Shown here piece by piece: positions 32,790-33,089 of a stretch of DNA of 33,089 nucleotides (position 1 is the first letter of the stretch; each line of letters starts with the position of its first letter). Location: positions 1-33,089 of the forward strand of contig FR893138.1 of the NCBI GenBank assembly GCA_000433355.1, given 5' to 3'. A program made the translations under genes and the position numbers. A model generated the notes under the pieces. That model saw nothing but the letters and a program-made list of their open reading frames with translations. It made no database searches and was not told the origin of the DNA. The stretch is from Alistipes sp. CAG:435. GTDB taxonomy: Bacteria > Bacteroidota > Bacteroidia > Bacteroidales > UBA932.

Positions 32790-33089
32790 ATTCAATTCTC
32801 ATTCCTTCGGACAGAGCTCCGAAAATTTCCTTTACCTTGTCGGCGGAGACACTGCCGATTCTGTTGTTATAACCGGTCAGCACGTCCTTTCCGCCGGAAT
32901 AGCGCATCAGGACGGCGTCCACATAATTCTTCGGATCCGCAAGATAGGTCGAGTAGCCATTGGTCAGCAGGGACTTGCAGGAAGCGAGCTCCGCGGCGTT
33001 GACCGGATTGGAAAGCACGTTTTCAATCACCTTGCGGGCCTCCACAAGAGTCCTCATCGGCTGGTCGGAACCGGTCTTCACACCCTAAG
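32773..33089 (-). CDS. C-terminal end of an M16 (insulinase-like) peptidase, partial
   Basis: About 100 residues that match the end of M16 peptidases: NPVNAAELASCKSLLTNGY, then YLADPKNYVDAVLMRYSGGKD and ending SEGMRIEYVVKQ. The catalytic HxxEH domain would lie beyond the window. The reading frame shows TAG at 33085-33087, two codons before a GTG at 33081. So at the window edge it is unclear whether the full gene is intact, the edge bases are wrong, or this is a separate remnant. It overlaps the DUF3109 start. Confidence 0.7.

Overview
The window looks like chromosome of a Bacteroidales bacterium (Bacteroidota). The evidence is a SusC/SusD-type polysaccharide-utilisation locus (PUL), an ECF sigma/FecR regulatory pair, many lipoproteins, several TAnnTTTG promoter boxes, and Bacteroidota housekeeping families (DUF3109, DUF2007, HemW, M16 peptidase). 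I cannot name the genus. No rRNA, tRNA, CRISPR array or phage structural gene was seen.

Layout. 1-110 is a relic of the 3' end of a TPR regulator. 333-899 (+) is an ECF sigma factor. 910-13933 (-) is one compact PUL read from right to left: FecR anti-sigma, SusC, SusD, a GLUG-repeat surface lipoprotein, a TagC-like beta-propeller, a heparan-glucosaminide N-acetyltransferase-like membrane enzyme, and a GH89 alpha-N-acetylglucosaminidase. 14040-14199 is a 160-bp palindromic element. 14303-16916 (-) holds an intact TPR regulator and a ThiL-like protein that lacks the expected metal-binding aspartates. 17061-22851 (+) is a tight cluster of an EEP-family phosphodiesterase, a class-C-like serine hydrolase, a frameshifted TPR/CotH fusion pseudogene and a GH3 beta-glucosidase. 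About 23.0-29.0 kb is a looser accessory stretch: a PD-(D/E)XK nuclease of the transposase-like Rpn group, an Ig/leucine-rich-repeat lipoprotein with a small partner, an orphan small ORF, a 780-bp gap and a P-loop ATPase with repeated operator-like sites. 29035-33089 is conserved core: HemW, a coiled-coil membrane protein, a two-TM protein, DUF2007, DUF3109 and the end of an M16 peptidase.

How it works together (inference). The PUL would bind and import a glycan with terminal alpha-linked glucosamine or GlcNAc. The acetyltransferase-like protein and the GH89 enzyme overlap by one base. In the mammalian lysosome the homologous pair (HGSNAT then NAGLU) removes non-acetylated alpha-glucosamine from heparan sulfate: acetylate first, then hydrolyse. 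A bacterial operon with the same two-step logic is the most interesting biology here. SusC, however, carries a TGA at codon 2, so this copy may be silent unless that base is an error.

At the whole-window scale, the hexamer GAATAT/ATATTC occurs roughly 85-90 times by eye, against about 15 expected from base composition. It appears in all frames, on both strands and between genes, which suggests selection or bias at the DNA level. Several loci also show deletion scars or in-frame repeat insertions: the TPR relic, the TPR/CotH fusion, the shortened palindrome copy and the repeats inside hemW.
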